Below, piece by piece: positions 16,496 through 24,780 of a stretch of 52,103 nucleotides of DNA; within the stretch, counting starts at the first letter, position 1, and every line of letters starts with the position of its first letter. The notes beneath the pieces were generated by a model that was not told where the DNA came from, made no database searches, and saw only the letters and a list, made by a program, of their open reading frames with translations. The DNA lies in the NCBI GenBank assembly GCA_009835985.1, contig VXWI01000048.1:1-52103 (forward strand). Direction: 5' to 3'. Origin of the DNA: Acidobacteriota bacterium. GTDB taxonomy: Bacteria; Acidobacteriota; Vicinamibacteria; Marinacidobacterales; Marinacidobacteraceae. Both the position numbers and the translations under genes were made by a program.

Positions 16496-17332
16496 CTAAC
16501 GCAGCACGACGCTGGCGGCCGGAAGGGCGCCGCCTCCCGCCTCCGCCCGGTAGAACTCCCCCGCGACCGCCGGGAGCGGCGGCGTCAGCGACCCCGTGGT
16601 GACGACCTCGCCGGCGGCGAGGGGACTTCCGTGGTTGGCGGCCATCTCCACGAGCGCCGCGACCGCATCCAGCGGGTTGCCGAGGACCATGCGGCCCTCC
16701 CCGTCGGCCACGTGTTCGGCGGCCGCGGGGTCGGCCGCCGGCGCCCGGGTCATGGAAACGGTGAGCGCGGCCATCGCGGCGACGGCGGCCTCGGGATCGG
16801 TCACCGGGACCAGCGGCCCCACCGCGAGCCGGTGATGGAGCCCGCCGGCCGCGACCGCGTCGGCGGGGGTCATGTTCCAACCCGGATACGGCGAGTCCAC
16901 GATCTCGAAGCCGAGACCGATCTCCGCCACGTGGCGGGCGACCGCGGCGCCGCGGTCGCCGCGCTCGGGCACGGACCGGAGGACGACCACCACTTCGCAC
17001 TCGATCTTGGGTTCCACGGACCCCGCCATGGAGGCTGCCGGAGTCTCGCCGGCGGGCCCGGCGCGGGTCACCGTCTCCTCGTACATGTTTCCCCACACCG
17101 GACGGCCCAGGCCGGCCTTCTCCCAGAGCGACGGGTTCGTGAACCCGATCTTGCGCCCGGTCACCGGAGAGCGGGAGGCGCGGCGGCAGGCGATGATCCC
17201 CGCCACCTGGTAGGCCTCGTCGAAACCGAATCCGGGAACGCGGTCGGTGAACGGGGTGAGGCGAGCGCCCACGGCGCGCGCGGCGATGATCTCTTCGGCG
17301 ATCGGGATGGGATCGAAGGATGGGTCGGTCAT
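16496..17332 (-). CDS. 2-keto-4-pentenoate hydratase family protein
   Basis: A 278-residue protein of the fumarylacetoacetase/hydratase fold used in meta-cleavage and 4-oxalocrotonate pathways. Signs are GRKIGFTNPSLWE, the acidic metal site VEPKIECEVVVVL, GFEIVDSPYPGWNMTPADAVA and VLGNPLDAVAALV. The start MTDPSFDPI is chosen because the frame upstream only covers the antisense of the next genes. No other aromatic-degradation gene lies nearby, so the physiological substrate is open. Confidence 0.85.
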   Translation of the reverse strand: MTDPSFDPIPIAEEIIAARAVGARLTPFTDRVPGFGFDEAYQVAGIIACRRASRSPVTGRKIGFTNPSLWEKAGLGRPVWGNMYEETVTRAGPAGETPAASMAGSVEPKIECEVVVVLRSVPERGDRGAAVARHVAEIGLGFEIVDSPYPGWNMTPADAVAAGGLHHRLAVGPLVPVTDPEAAVAAMAALTVSMTRAPAADPAAAEHVADGEGRMVLGNPLDAVAALVEMAANHGSPLAAGEVVTTGSLTPPLPAVAGEFYRAEAGGGALPAASVVLR

Positions 17333-17416
17333 GGGTTTCTCCGGCCGCGCAGTGTACGGATTCGGGGCCTCGCGCCTTCGCGGTACAGTCGGGCGCCCTT
17401 CGAAGGCGCCCCTCCC

Positions 17417-17794
17417 GTGTTCAGCATCTCCGTCCGCGACCACGTGATGTGTTCCCACTCGCTGCGCGGCGAGATCTTCGGCCCGGCGCAGAACCGCCAC
17501 GGGGCGACCTACGCGGTCACCGCGGAGTTCCGGGGACCGGAACTGGACGAAAACGGGGTGCTGCTCGACCTCGCCTGGGCGAAGGACGCGCTCGGGGAGG
17601 CGCTCGCGCCGCTCCGCTACGCAGACCTCGACGAGGTGTTCCAAGGCGAGAACACCACCACCGAGTTCCTCTGCCGCACCATCCACGGCGAGCTGGCGCG
17701 GCGTCTGCCGCCCGGATTCGCCGGCGTCATCCGCGTGGAGCTGGTCGAAAACCCACTGATGGCGGCTGCCTACGAAGCTCCCGTTCCCTCCTGA
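17417..17794 (+). CDS. 6-pyruvoyl-tetrahydropterin synthase/QueD family protein
   Basis: A 125-residue protein with a GTG start. It has the T-fold pattern FSISVRDHVMCSHSL, GPAQNRHGATYAVTAEF, NTTTEFLCRTI and a final RVELVENP with the conserved Glu. Canonical enzymes have three zinc histidines, one in the early H-x-L region and two in HGHxY; here the second motif reads HGAT, so one ligand is absent. From memory, a GPAQ-x2-HGAT subfamily with this change exists in other bacteria, and its reaction is unknown. It is followed after 12 bases by the PLP enzyme gene. Confidence 0.75.
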   Translation: MFSISVRDHVMCSHSLRGEIFGPAQNRHGATYAVTAEFRGPELDENGVLLDLAWAKDALGEALAPLRYADLDEVFQGENTTTEFLCRTIHGELARRLPPGFAGVIRVELVENPLMAAAYEAPVPS

Positions 17795-17806
17795 AAGGAC
17801 CTCCCT

Positions 17807-18964
17807 TTGCCCGACGACGATCGTTCCCCGAGCCTCGACACCCGCGCCGTCCACGAGGGGGCGCTTTCCCCCCGGCCCCTCGGCGCGGTCTCGACGCCGG
17901 TGTTCCAGACCGCGAACTTCGAGTACCACGGCGAGCAGTACCACGACGTCGGCTACCTGCGGCTCTCGAACAGTCCGAACCACGTAGTGCTGCACCGGCG
18001 GATCGCCTCGCTCGAAGGCGCCGAGGACGCCCTCGTCACCGGGAGCGGGATGGCGGCGATCTCGTCGGCGCTCCTGACCTTCCTGGGCGCCGGGGACCAC
18101 CTGCTGGTGCAGGACGTGGTCTACGGCGGCACCGCCAACATGCTGGAGCACGATCTGCCGCGCTGGGGCATCCATCACACGAAGATCGATCCGCAGGACC
18201 CCACGTCCTGGGAAGCGGCGATGACCCCTTCCACGCGGCTGATCTACGTGGAGACGCTTACCAACCCTTTGGTCCAGATGGCCGACCTCGAGGCGGTCGT
18301 CGCGTTCGCGCGGGCGAACGGGCTGATCTCGATGATCGACAACACCTTCGCGAGCCCGGTGCTCTGCCGGCCGGCGGAGCTTGGGTTCGATCTGGTGATG
18401 GAGAGCGCCACCAAGTACATGAACGGCCACAACGACCTGGTGGCTGGATCGGTGGCGGGGTCCGCCGAGCGGATGCGCCGGATCAAGTTCACGCTCGACC
18501 ACCTGGGAGGCTCGCTCGATCCCCACGCCTGCGTGCTGCTCGAGCGGGGGCTCAAGACGATCGGCCTCCGGGTACGGCGGCAGTCGGCGAACGCGCTGGA
18601 GCTGGCGCGCTTCCTCGAAGGACGCCCGGAGATCGAGGAGGTCCACTACCCGGGTCTGGCGTCGCACGCCCAGCACGACCGGGCGGCGCGCCTGCTGAAT
18701 GGAGGGTTCGGGGGGATGATGGCGTTCGTCCACGCGGGCGGCGGCGAGGCGGCCGACGCCTTTGCGTCCCGGCTCGAGCTTCCGACGGTGGCGGCGAGTC
18801 TGGGCGGGGTGGAATCGCTGATCATCCGGCCCGCCGCCGCGATCCACAGCGGCCTGCCGCCCGAGGCGCGGGCGGAGATGGGGATCAACGAGGGCCTGAT
18901 GCGGTTTTCCACAGGGGTCGAGGCGGCGGAGGACCTGATCGCCGACTTCGCGCAGGCGCTCTGA
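17807..18964 (+). CDS. cystathionine gamma-synthase/lyase family PLP enzyme
   Basis: A 385-residue PLP-dependent enzyme of the Cys/Met metabolism family. It has STPVFQTANFEY, the PLP-phosphate loop GSGMAAISSALL, IDNTFASPVLCRP, the Schiff-base lysine in ESATKYMNGHND, and the closing SLGGVESLI and MRFSTGVE. The family includes cystathionine gamma-synthase, cystathionine beta- and gamma-lyases and methionine gamma-lyase; SATKYMNGHND is common to all, so the exact reaction is not decided. TTG start with AAAGGA upstream. It is 12 bases after the PTPS-like gene and 14 before the MT-A70 gene. Confidence 0.9.
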   Translation: MPDDDRSPSLDTRAVHEGALSPRPLGAVSTPVFQTANFEYHGEQYHDVGYLRLSNSPNHVVLHRRIASLEGAEDALVTGSGMAAISSALLTFLGAGDHLLVQDVVYGGTANMLEHDLPRWGIHHTKIDPQDPTSWEAAMTPSTRLIYVETLTNPLVQMADLEAVVAFARANGLISMIDNTFASPVLCRPAELGFDLVMESATKYMNGHNDLVAGSVAGSAERMRRIKFTLDHLGGSLDPHACVLLERGLKTIGLRVRRQSANALELARFLEGRPEIEEVHYPGLASHAQHDRAARLLNGGFGGMMAFVHAGGGEAADAFASRLELPTVAASLGGVESLIIRPAAAIHSGLPPEARAEMGINEGLMRFSTGVEAAEDLIADFAQAL

Positions 18965-18978
18965 CGGGAGCCCCACGC

Positions 18979-19575
18979 GTGGCGCGGACGGGCGAGCCGG
19001 CTTTTCCGCCGCTCCCCGCGGAACGCTTCGGGATCATCTACGCCGACCCGCCCTGGGACTACAAGGGCCAACTCCAGCACGCGGGCCCGGCGAGCGGCGA
19101 TACCGGCGGAGCGATCCGCCACTACGCGACGGTCACCCTCGACGACCTGAAGAAGCTGCCGGTCGAGTCCGTGGCGGCGGCGGACTGCCTGCTCTTCCTG
19201 TGGGCGACGAGTCCCCATCTCGACCAGGCGATCAACCTCGGCAAGGCGTGGGGTTTCGACTGGGCCACGGTCGCCTTCGTCTGGGACAAGGGCCGGGTGA
19301 ATCCGGGCTTCTACACGATGAGCCAGTGCGAGCTGTGCCTGGTGTTCCGGCGCGGCCGCATCCCCACGCCGCGGGGCGCCCGCAACGAGCGCCAGCTCGT
19401 CCGGGCGGAGCGCGGGCCCCACTCGGCCAAGCCGGAGGAGGTGCGGCGGCGCATCGAGCGGATGTTCCCGGAGCAGCGGAAGATCGAACTCTTTGCCAGG
19501 CGGGAAGTTGCGGGGTGGACGTCCTGGGGGCTGGAGATCGTCGCGGAGCCGGAGCGGAGTCTGTTTACCGGATAG
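18979..19575 (+). CDS. MT-A70 family adenine methyltransferase
   Basis: A 198-residue SAM-dependent methyltransferase with the family's catalytic DPPW at residues 23-26 (IIYADPPWDY), an HYATVTLDDLKKLPV segment, FLWATSPHLDQA and the closing VAGWTSWG. Bacterial and phage members methylate adenine N6 in DNA. No restriction enzyme lies nearby, so it is an orphan methyltransferase in a housekeeping context. GTG start with GGGAG about 9 bases upstream, 14 bases after the PLP enzyme gene. Confidence 0.87.
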   Translation: MARTGEPAFPPLPAERFGIIYADPPWDYKGQLQHAGPASGDTGGAIRHYATVTLDDLKKLPVESVAAADCLLFLWATSPHLDQAINLGKAWGFDWATVAFVWDKGRVNPGFYTMSQCELCLVFRRGRIPTPRGARNERQLVRAERGPHSAKPEEVRRRIERMFPEQRKIELFARREVAGWTSWGLEIVAEPERSLFTG

Positions 19576-19578
19576 AGT
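19573..19578 (+). promoter_or_regulatory. putative -10 box (TAGAGT) of the NfeD-stomatin operon
   Basis: TAGAGT overlaps the MT-A70 stop codon and ends 6 bases before the NfeD GTG, which would make the transcript leaderless. No clear -35 element. Pattern-based inference. Confidence 0.35.
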
Positions 19579-19584
19579 CCGGGC

Positions 19585-20004
19585 GTGGCCTGGTGGATAT
19601 GGATCGGAGCCGGGATCGTCCTGGCGCTGATCGAGTTGCTGGCCGGCGGCGAACTCTGGCTCCTGTTCGCCGGGGTTGCGGCAATCGTCGTGGGGTTGCT
19701 GGCCGGCGTCGGGATGACCGACCTGGCCGCGCAGTTCCTGGTTTTCTCGGTGCTGGCCGTGTCGGCGTTCTTCCTGAGGCGCCGTCTCACGAGGCCGGTG
19801 GACACCGGCAAGGTCGGCAGCGAGTCGCTGGTGGGGGAGATCGGGCCCGCCACCTCGACGATCCTGCCCACCACTCCGGGAAACGCCGAGTTCCGGGGTT
19901 CCTCCTGGCCAGCGCGCAGCGCCACCGGACACCCGATCGAGGCCGGAACGGTCGTGCGCGTCGTGCGCATGGAGGGGATCACGCTGTTCGTCGAGCCGGA
20001 GTGA
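19585..20004 (+). CDS. NfeD-like membrane protein
   Basis: A 139-residue protein. The N-terminal 70 residues are hydrophobic with two or three membrane segments (WWIWIGAGIVLALIELLAGG, LLFAGVAAIVVGLLAG, FLVFSVLAVSAFF). The rest is a small OB-fold domain (GSESLVGEIGPATS, GTVVRVVRMEGITLFVEPE). NfeD proteins pair with stomatin-like proteins, and the stomatin-like gene begins 32 bases downstream. The pair is thought to act in membrane-protein quality control or lipid-domain organisation. Confidence 0.88.
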   Translation: MAWWIWIGAGIVLALIELLAGGELWLLFAGVAAIVVGLLAGVGMTDLAAQFLVFSVLAVSAFFLRRRLTRPVDTGKVGSESLVGEIGPATSTILPTTPGNAEFRGSSWPARSATGHPIEAGTVVRVVRMEGITLFVEPE

Positions 20005-20036
20005 GGCTCTGATGGCACACGCCAACTGAGAGAGAC

Positions 20037-20978
20037 ATGGAAGTAACGAGTTTTTCGATTGTCACCGTCCTGATCGCGCTGGTCGTCGTGATCACGCTCT
20101 ACCGGACCGCCCGGGTCGTCCCCCAGCAGCAGGTCTTCGTGGTGGAACGGCTGGGGCGCTACCGCACGAGCCTCCAGGCCGGCTTTCACATCCTGGTTCC
20201 GTTCCTGGACCGCGTCGCCTACAAGCACTCGCTGAAGGAGCGGGCCATCGACGTCCCCCAGCAGGTCTGCATCACCCGCGACAACGTGCAGATCGCCGTC
20301 GACGGCGTCCTCTACCTGCAGGTGGTGGACGCGCAGCGCGCCTCCTACGGCATCGGCGACTACGGGTTCGCGATCGCCCAACTCGCGCAGACGACACTCC
20401 GTAGCGAGGTCGGCAAGATCGATCTCGACCGGACCTTCGAGGAGCGGGCGGCGATCAACGCGTCGGTGGTCCAGGAAGTGGACCGCGCCAGCGATCCCTG
20501 GGGGGTGAAGGTCCTCCGCTACGAGATCCGAGACATCGCGCCGCCGCGGGACGTGCTGGCGGCGATGGAGAAGCAGATGCGCGCGGAGCGCGAGAAGCGG
20601 GCCACCATCCTCGAGTCCGAGGCCGACCGCGAGTCGCAGATCAACCGCGCCGAGGGCGAGAAGCAGCGCGTCATCCGCGAATCGGAGGCCCAGCGCCAGA
20701 AGCAGATCAACGAGGCGGAGGGAGAGGCCCACGCCATCCGCGCCGTCGCCGAGGCCACCGCCGAGGGCATCCGCAAGGTGGGCGACGCGATTTCGAGTCC
20801 CGGCGGGCTCGATTCCGCCCGCATCCGGGTCGCCGAGCAGTACGTGTCAGAATTCGGCAACCTAGCGCGGACCAACAACACGATCATCCTCCCGTCCAAT
20901 CTGGCCGATGTGTCAGGTTTTGTCGCGACAGCGATGGAGGTCATCAAGGGCGCGGGCACGCCACCCGCGAAGTCCTAG
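20037..20978 (+). CDS. SPFH/Band 7 stomatin-like protein
   Basis: A 313-residue membrane-anchored SPFH protein of the QmcA/slipin type. One N-terminal membrane segment (IVTVLIALVVVITLY) is followed by VPQQQVFVVERLGRYRTSL and the Band 7 core with DVPQQVCITRDNVQIAVDG. A long charged coiled coil from about residue 170 has repeated glutamate-rich segments (SEADRESQINRAEGEKQR). Such proteins assemble into large rings at the inner membrane and work with NfeD proteins and FtsH-type proteases; the NfeD gene is immediately upstream. Confidence 0.92.
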   Translation: MEVTSFSIVTVLIALVVVITLYRTARVVPQQQVFVVERLGRYRTSLQAGFHILVPFLDRVAYKHSLKERAIDVPQQVCITRDNVQIAVDGVLYLQVVDAQRASYGIGDYGFAIAQLAQTTLRSEVGKIDLDRTFEERAAINASVVQEVDRASDPWGVKVLRYEIRDIAPPRDVLAAMEKQMRAEREKRATILESEADRESQINRAEGEKQRVIRESEAQRQKQINEAEGEAHAIRAVAEATAEGIRKVGDAISSPGGLDSARIRVAEQYVSEFGNLARTNNTIILPSNLADVSGFVATAMEVIKGAGTPPAKS

Positions 20979-20981
20979 GCT

Positions 20982-21033
20982 GCGCACCGGCTTGGAACGC
21001 CGACCTCCGGTCGGCACACGGCCCGCAGGGCCC
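20982..21033. repeat. REP-like palindromic element
   Basis: GC-rich element with two palindromic parts (CCGACCTCCGGTCGG, then GGCCCGCAGGGCC) between the converging stomatin-like and metalloprotease genes. It is closely related in layout to the copy at 32294-32353 and marks the left limit of the lower-GC accessory stretch. Confidence 0.7.
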
Positions 21034-21088
21034 TAGGGATGGTCAGCCGCATGGCTCGGTCGCCTGCGACCCACCTAGTTGCCGAGCG

Positions 21089-22189
21089 CTAGTTTCGAAG
21101 AAAGTCGGGGTGTGGAAAGATGCAGCCGATGTTGTCCAAGTCCTCGATCAGCAAGAACTCGTCGCTGTCTCCGCCCCTAATTCCGGTGAGTGGCACGCTC
21201 ATGTGGACATCAGTGGGGTAGTAGCTTGAAAAACCCTCCGCATGTCCCATCCCGAAGACGTGCGCCAGTTCGTGAATGATTGTTTCGGAGTCCCGGTCAC
21301 GGGGATACGCCGCGCATGTGATCTCGGGATTGAAAAAGTAGCGGTTCATGAAGGTTGCCGGGGGCGCTCCCTGTGCGTTCCACGGACTACCGACGTGATC
21401 GGGACAGCTAGGAGTTCCCCATCCGGGACTCCAGACGTGATCTCTCCACTTTACCGTGACGGTGTAGTCGTCGTCTCCCGGCGGTGCGTCGAGGTCCATG
21501 ATCGGGTATCCGAGCCGTTCCTCGAGCCTCCGCGCCATGTCGTCGAGGGGCGCTAGGATTTCCTCTTCAAGAAACTTCGGGCGACCGATGCCCATCCCGC
21601 CAGCGATGATGCGTTCCGCCTCGATTCGGAATCGTATGGGATATTCGTGATTCCACTCGTGAACCACTTGGACGTACTGTCCGTTGTGGTAGTTCAGTGC
21701 CCGTTGCCGCTGATCTTTGCAGGCAGCAAGTCGGCCGGGTGGCGGAGGGAGGGTCAATGCAGTGTGTCCCGCCCACGGGCCGACGGCTCGACCGCCCGCA
21801 GTTTCTCGAATGGCACGCACGAACATTCCCCATGCAGTTCCCGGCTCAAGTCCTTCTGCTCGTAGCCTTGGTTCCACCACTGTCTGCAGCGGTGGCCGTT
21901 CGTCTGACGCAGTGCCATCCGGGAACGCGTGCGCTTGGTAGCTGGTGACACCGTCCATCGGGTCCCAAGACCACTCTATGAAGTCGATACCCCGATTCGA
22001 AACCCTTACGTTGGTTGGCATGTCTGGTGGTTCCGGGGGAGGTGCGGGTTCGACGACAGGGCTAGTAGGTGGCGGGACGGGCTTCCTATCCACTCCTCCG
22101 CCGCAGCCGAAAGCCAGTGACAATGGAACCAACAGTCGGAACAACGCTCCCCGGAGCCGGTTCACGGGGTTGCGTCTGATGATTCTCAA
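21089..22189 (-). CDS. matrixin-like zinc metalloprotease, predicted lipoprotein
   Basis: A 366-residue secreted protein. The start is TTG with GGAGG six bases upstream. A basic N-terminus and hydrophobic stretch lead to a lipobox ending at Cys29 (SLAFGC), followed by a proline-rich linker. A fibronectin type III-like domain spans about 56-148 (IDFIEWSWDPMDGVTSYQA). The metzincin zinc site HELAHVFGMGH is at 306-316, with a likely Met-turn at Met330 (TDVHMS). It probably sits on the outer membrane or cell surface and degrades proteins. Codon use is less GC-biased than in neighbouring core genes, which suggests transfer. Confidence 0.85.
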   Translation of the reverse strand: MRIIRRNPVNRLRGALFRLLVPLSLAFGCGGGVDRKPVPPPTSPVVEPAPPPEPPDMPTNVRVSNRGIDFIEWSWDPMDGVTSYQAHAFPDGTASDERPPLQTVVEPRLRAEGLEPGTAWGMFVRAIRETAGGRAVGPWAGHTALTLPPPPGRLAACKDQRQRALNYHNGQYVQVVHEWNHEYPIRFRIEAERIIAGGMGIGRPKFLEEEILAPLDDMARRLEERLGYPIMDLDAPPGDDDYTVTVKWRDHVWSPGWGTPSCPDHVGSPWNAQGAPPATFMNRYFFNPEITCAAYPRDRDSETIIHELAHVFGMGHAEGFSSYYPTDVHMSVPLTGIRGGDSDEFLLIEDLDNIGCIFPHPDFLRN

Positions 22190-22393
22190 GGCCTGCCTCC
22201 GAGTGGCCCGCTCATCGTACCCCCGGTGTCAGCCGGAAGCCCGGGCGCTGCCGTTCATCTGAGCGTTTGCTCTCCGCAACTGGAATCAGGGTCAGCGGCC
22301 CGAAGTGAACCGCGGAGGAGTCGCACTCTTGACGCCGGACGAAACACGGATGCTGGCGGACGGCTCCGCGTAGCCGCGCAACAAGGGGTAGCC

Positions 22394-22522
22394 ATGACGA
22401 AGGACCGACTCGTTGCGAAGCTCAAGGAGATGCGGGAGACAGGGCAAGCTGATCGGAGAGGGAGAGTGGGTGCGATGCGGCACTTGTTCCGAATCATCTT
22501 CAACCGAAAGTGCCGATCAGAG
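22394..22522 (+). pseudogene. possible truncated N-terminus of a small regulatory-type protein
   Basis: After AAGGGG and an ATG the frame reads a plausible N-terminus (MTKDRLVAKLKEMRETG, then MRHLFRIIF). It then runs into sequence antisense to the molybdenum hydroxylase fragment, where it loses coding character. This looks like the beginning of a gene cut off at a recombination junction near 22.52 kb. The rest of 22190-22573 shows nothing recognisable. Weak evidence. Confidence 0.25.
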
Positions 22523-22573
22523 GTCGTGTTCCCAGCCGGCGGCGCGATCACGGCGCCGTCCGATCCGCCGCCC

Positions 22574-23457
22574 TGCATCGCCCGCCAGACCTTCTCCGGC
22601 GTGAGCGGGGTGTCGAGGTGTTCCACGCCGAACGGCCGTAGCGCATCCATCACCGCGTTGCAGACGGCGGGCGTGGAGCCGATGGTGGCAGCTTCGCCGA
22701 TGCCCTTCACCCCGAGGGGGTTCTCCGGTGTCGGGGTCACGGTGCGGTGCAGTTCGTACTTCGGCAGCATGTCGGCGCGGGGGACGGCGTACTCGAGGAA
22801 CGTCGGGGTCAGCAGGTTGCCGCCCTCGTCGTAGACGGCGTCCTCGTAGAGCGCCTGCGCGATGCCCTGCGCGAGGCCGCCGTGCACCTGCCCCTCGGCG
22901 AGCAGCGGGGTGATGACCCGGCCGCAGTCGTCCACCGAGATGTAGCGGAGGATCTCGACGGCGCCGGTATCCGGATCGATCTCAACCGCGCAGAGGTGGG
23001 TGCCGAACGGGAGGGTCTCGCCGCGCGGCTTGAATTCCACGTCGGTAGTCGACTCGGCGGCCGCCCCCTCGGGCGCCTCGGCCGAGTAGGCGAACGCCGC
23101 GATCTCGGACAACCCGACGGCGCGGGCGGGTGAGCCGGCGACGAAGAACCGGCCGTCCTCGAAGCTGATGTCCTCGGTGGCCGCCCTGAGGAGCCGGGCG
23201 GCGAGCGCTTTCGCCCGCTCACGCACCGTTTCCGCGTTGTTGAAGATCGCGGCTGCTCCCGCCGGGGCGCTGCGGCTGCCGAAGGTGCCGATCCCGCGCG
23301 GGCACTCGTCGGTGTTGCCGTGGAGCACGGTGACTCGTTGAACCGGAACGCCGGGCTGGCCCACGTCCGCGCCCGGTCTTCTGGTGTCCCTGCCGGTGCA
23401 GGGAGGTTCCCCGCTCGGGACTGTCACCGAGCCGCCCGGCTCCACCGTGACGCCCCG
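22574..23457 (-). pseudogene. 5'-truncated copy of a xanthine dehydrogenase family molybdopterin subunit
   Basis: On the minus strand this encodes the last about 287 residues of the 768-residue protein encoded at 25575-27881, at high identity by eye (TVLHGNTDECPRGIGTFGSR, VEILRYISVDDCG, GLAQGIAQALYEDAVYDEGG, GVKGIGEAATIG). The first about 40 residues of the fragment are scrambled by small frameshifts, there is no start, and the original stop is lost so the frame runs on past VWRAMQ. The N-terminal two thirds, with most of the cofactor site, are missing, so it cannot be functional. The ATPase-TOPRIM module separates it from the intact gene. Confidence 0.88.
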
Positions 23458-23526
23458 CATCGTGAGGACAAGTGCCCTGGGTAGCGATCCAATAGAACCC
23501 GGGTCGCACACGCGGCCAAGGCTGGA

Positions 23527-23532
23527 TAGGAT
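23527..23532 (+). promoter_or_regulatory. putative -10 box (TAGGAT) of the ATPase-TOPRIM module
   Basis: TAGGAT ends 6 bases before the ATG of the ATPase gene, placing the expected transcription start at the A of the ATG. The sequence immediately upstream carries no ribosome-binding site, which agrees with a leaderless message. Pattern-based inference. Confidence 0.4.
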
Positions 23533-23538
23533 GATGCA

Positions 23539-24780
23539 ATGCTACGCCGCCTGACCGTTCGCGATTTCAAGTCGCTCCACGACGTGACAGTCGATCTGCC
23601 GCGTCTTTCGGTCTTGTTCGGGCCCAACGCAGCTGGCAAGAGCAATTTTCTGGAAGCGATCCAAGCTCTCTCTTGGATCGGCAACGCCAATACTCTGTTC
23701 GACGCTCTAGGACCACCTCTTCCTGTCCGGGGCCATCCGTTTGAGGCGTTCTCTCTGGCCCCTGCGGGATTCGCAGGCCGACTCGATGACGGTTCTGCGG
23801 ATCTGACGCTAGAAGCCGATTTGGCGACTGATCACGGCAAGTACCGATATCGGATCCAGCCACGAATCCACTATCGATCGGGACAACTTAGCGTGGCCGA
23901 CGAGTATCTCGCGCTACTGAGTGCGTCGAACAACCCCAAGTTCCGGCCCGCGATTGAGCGTGTCGAGAAGCAGATTCACGTCCGGCGCAAAGGCAAGCCC
24001 GCGCACCCGCGACAAGAGCCAGTTGGACTTAATCACTCAGTACTTTCGGACAGGAGTTTGAGCGGGATTGGATATGCGTGGCTCGACCATGTCCGGCACG
24101 AGTTGGCCAATTGGCGTGTGTACTACTTCGAGCCGCGGATGGGTATGCGACAGGAGCAAGCCCCTGCCGCAGTAACAGATATTGGGATTCATGGCGAGTA
24201 CATCGCCTCTTTCCTCTACAGTTTGCAAGGTCGGTTCCCGAAGTACTTCGAGGCCGTTTCGCGAAGCGTCCGTACGATTATTCCGAGCGTTGAAGACCTA
24301 AGAGTAGAGCTAGACCAAAACCGTGGAACTCTGAATCTCCTTGTTCGGCAAGCGGGAGTCGAATACTCGTCTCGAATCATGTCAGAGGGGACACTACGCG
24401 TTCTCGCGTTGTGTTCGATTGCTGTGAATCCTTGGAGCGGTTCGCTGCTGGCATTGGAAGAGCCGGAGAACGGCGTCGACCCACGGCAAATTGACCTCAT
24501 TGCTCTGCTACTCTTGAACTTGGCGGAGAGTCGGCAAGTGATAGTCACGACACACTCTCCGATCTTCGTGGACGCGATTCTCAAGGCGCGGAACCAGGCG
24601 AAGAAGCCGCAGAACATTGGACTCTTCAACTGTCGCCTCGGAGAGGCGGGGACTCGGATTGCTGCGTTCGAGGTCTCCGGCCCATTGTTTAAGGACCAGC
24701 AAGTGCGTAAAGCACTAACGAGCGCTGGCGATGACGCGGTGTTTCAGCACCTTCTTCTACGCGGCCTGTTGAATGACTGA
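23539..24780 (+). CDS. AAA/ABC-type ATPase (AAA_21, RecF/OLD-like), probable defence component
   Basis: A 413-residue cytosolic ATPase of the SMC/RecF-like class. Walker A is GPNAAGKS (28-35), the signature is MSEGTLR (281-287), Walker B is LLALEEPE (303-310) and the switch histidine is in TTHSP (His339). The opening LTVRDFKSLHDVTVDL is typical of AAA_15/AAA_21 proteins in OLD, PARIS, AbiL and retron systems. Its stop overlaps the next gene by 8 bases, so the proteins are likely made together. GC content and codon use are clearly lower than in flanking genes. A phage-sensing ATPase role is inferred from this partner arrangement. Confidence 0.87.
   Translation: MLRRLTVRDFKSLHDVTVDLPRLSVLFGPNAAGKSNFLEAIQALSWIGNANTLFDALGPPLPVRGHPFEAFSLAPAGFAGRLDDGSADLTLEADLATDHGKYRYRIQPRIHYRSGQLSVADEYLALLSASNNPKFRPAIERVEKQIHVRRKGKPAHPRQEPVGLNHSVLSDRSLSGIGYAWLDHVRHELANWRVYYFEPRMGMRQEQAPAAVTDIGIHGEYIASFLYSLQGRFPKYFEAVSRSVRTIIPSVEDLRVELDQNRGTLNLLVRQAGVEYSSRIMSEGTLRVLALCSIAVNPWSGSLLALEEPENGVDPRQIDLIALLLLNLAESRQVIVTTHSPIFVDAILKARNQAKKPQNIGLFNCRLGEAGTRIAAFEVSGPLFKDQQVRKALTSAGDDAVFQHLLLRGLLND

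Noticed and set aside
17333-18976. N-terminal extension of the hydratase gene by more than 500 residues
   Set aside because: This stretch is the antisense of the PTPS-like and PLP enzyme genes; family homology begins at the ATG at 17332.
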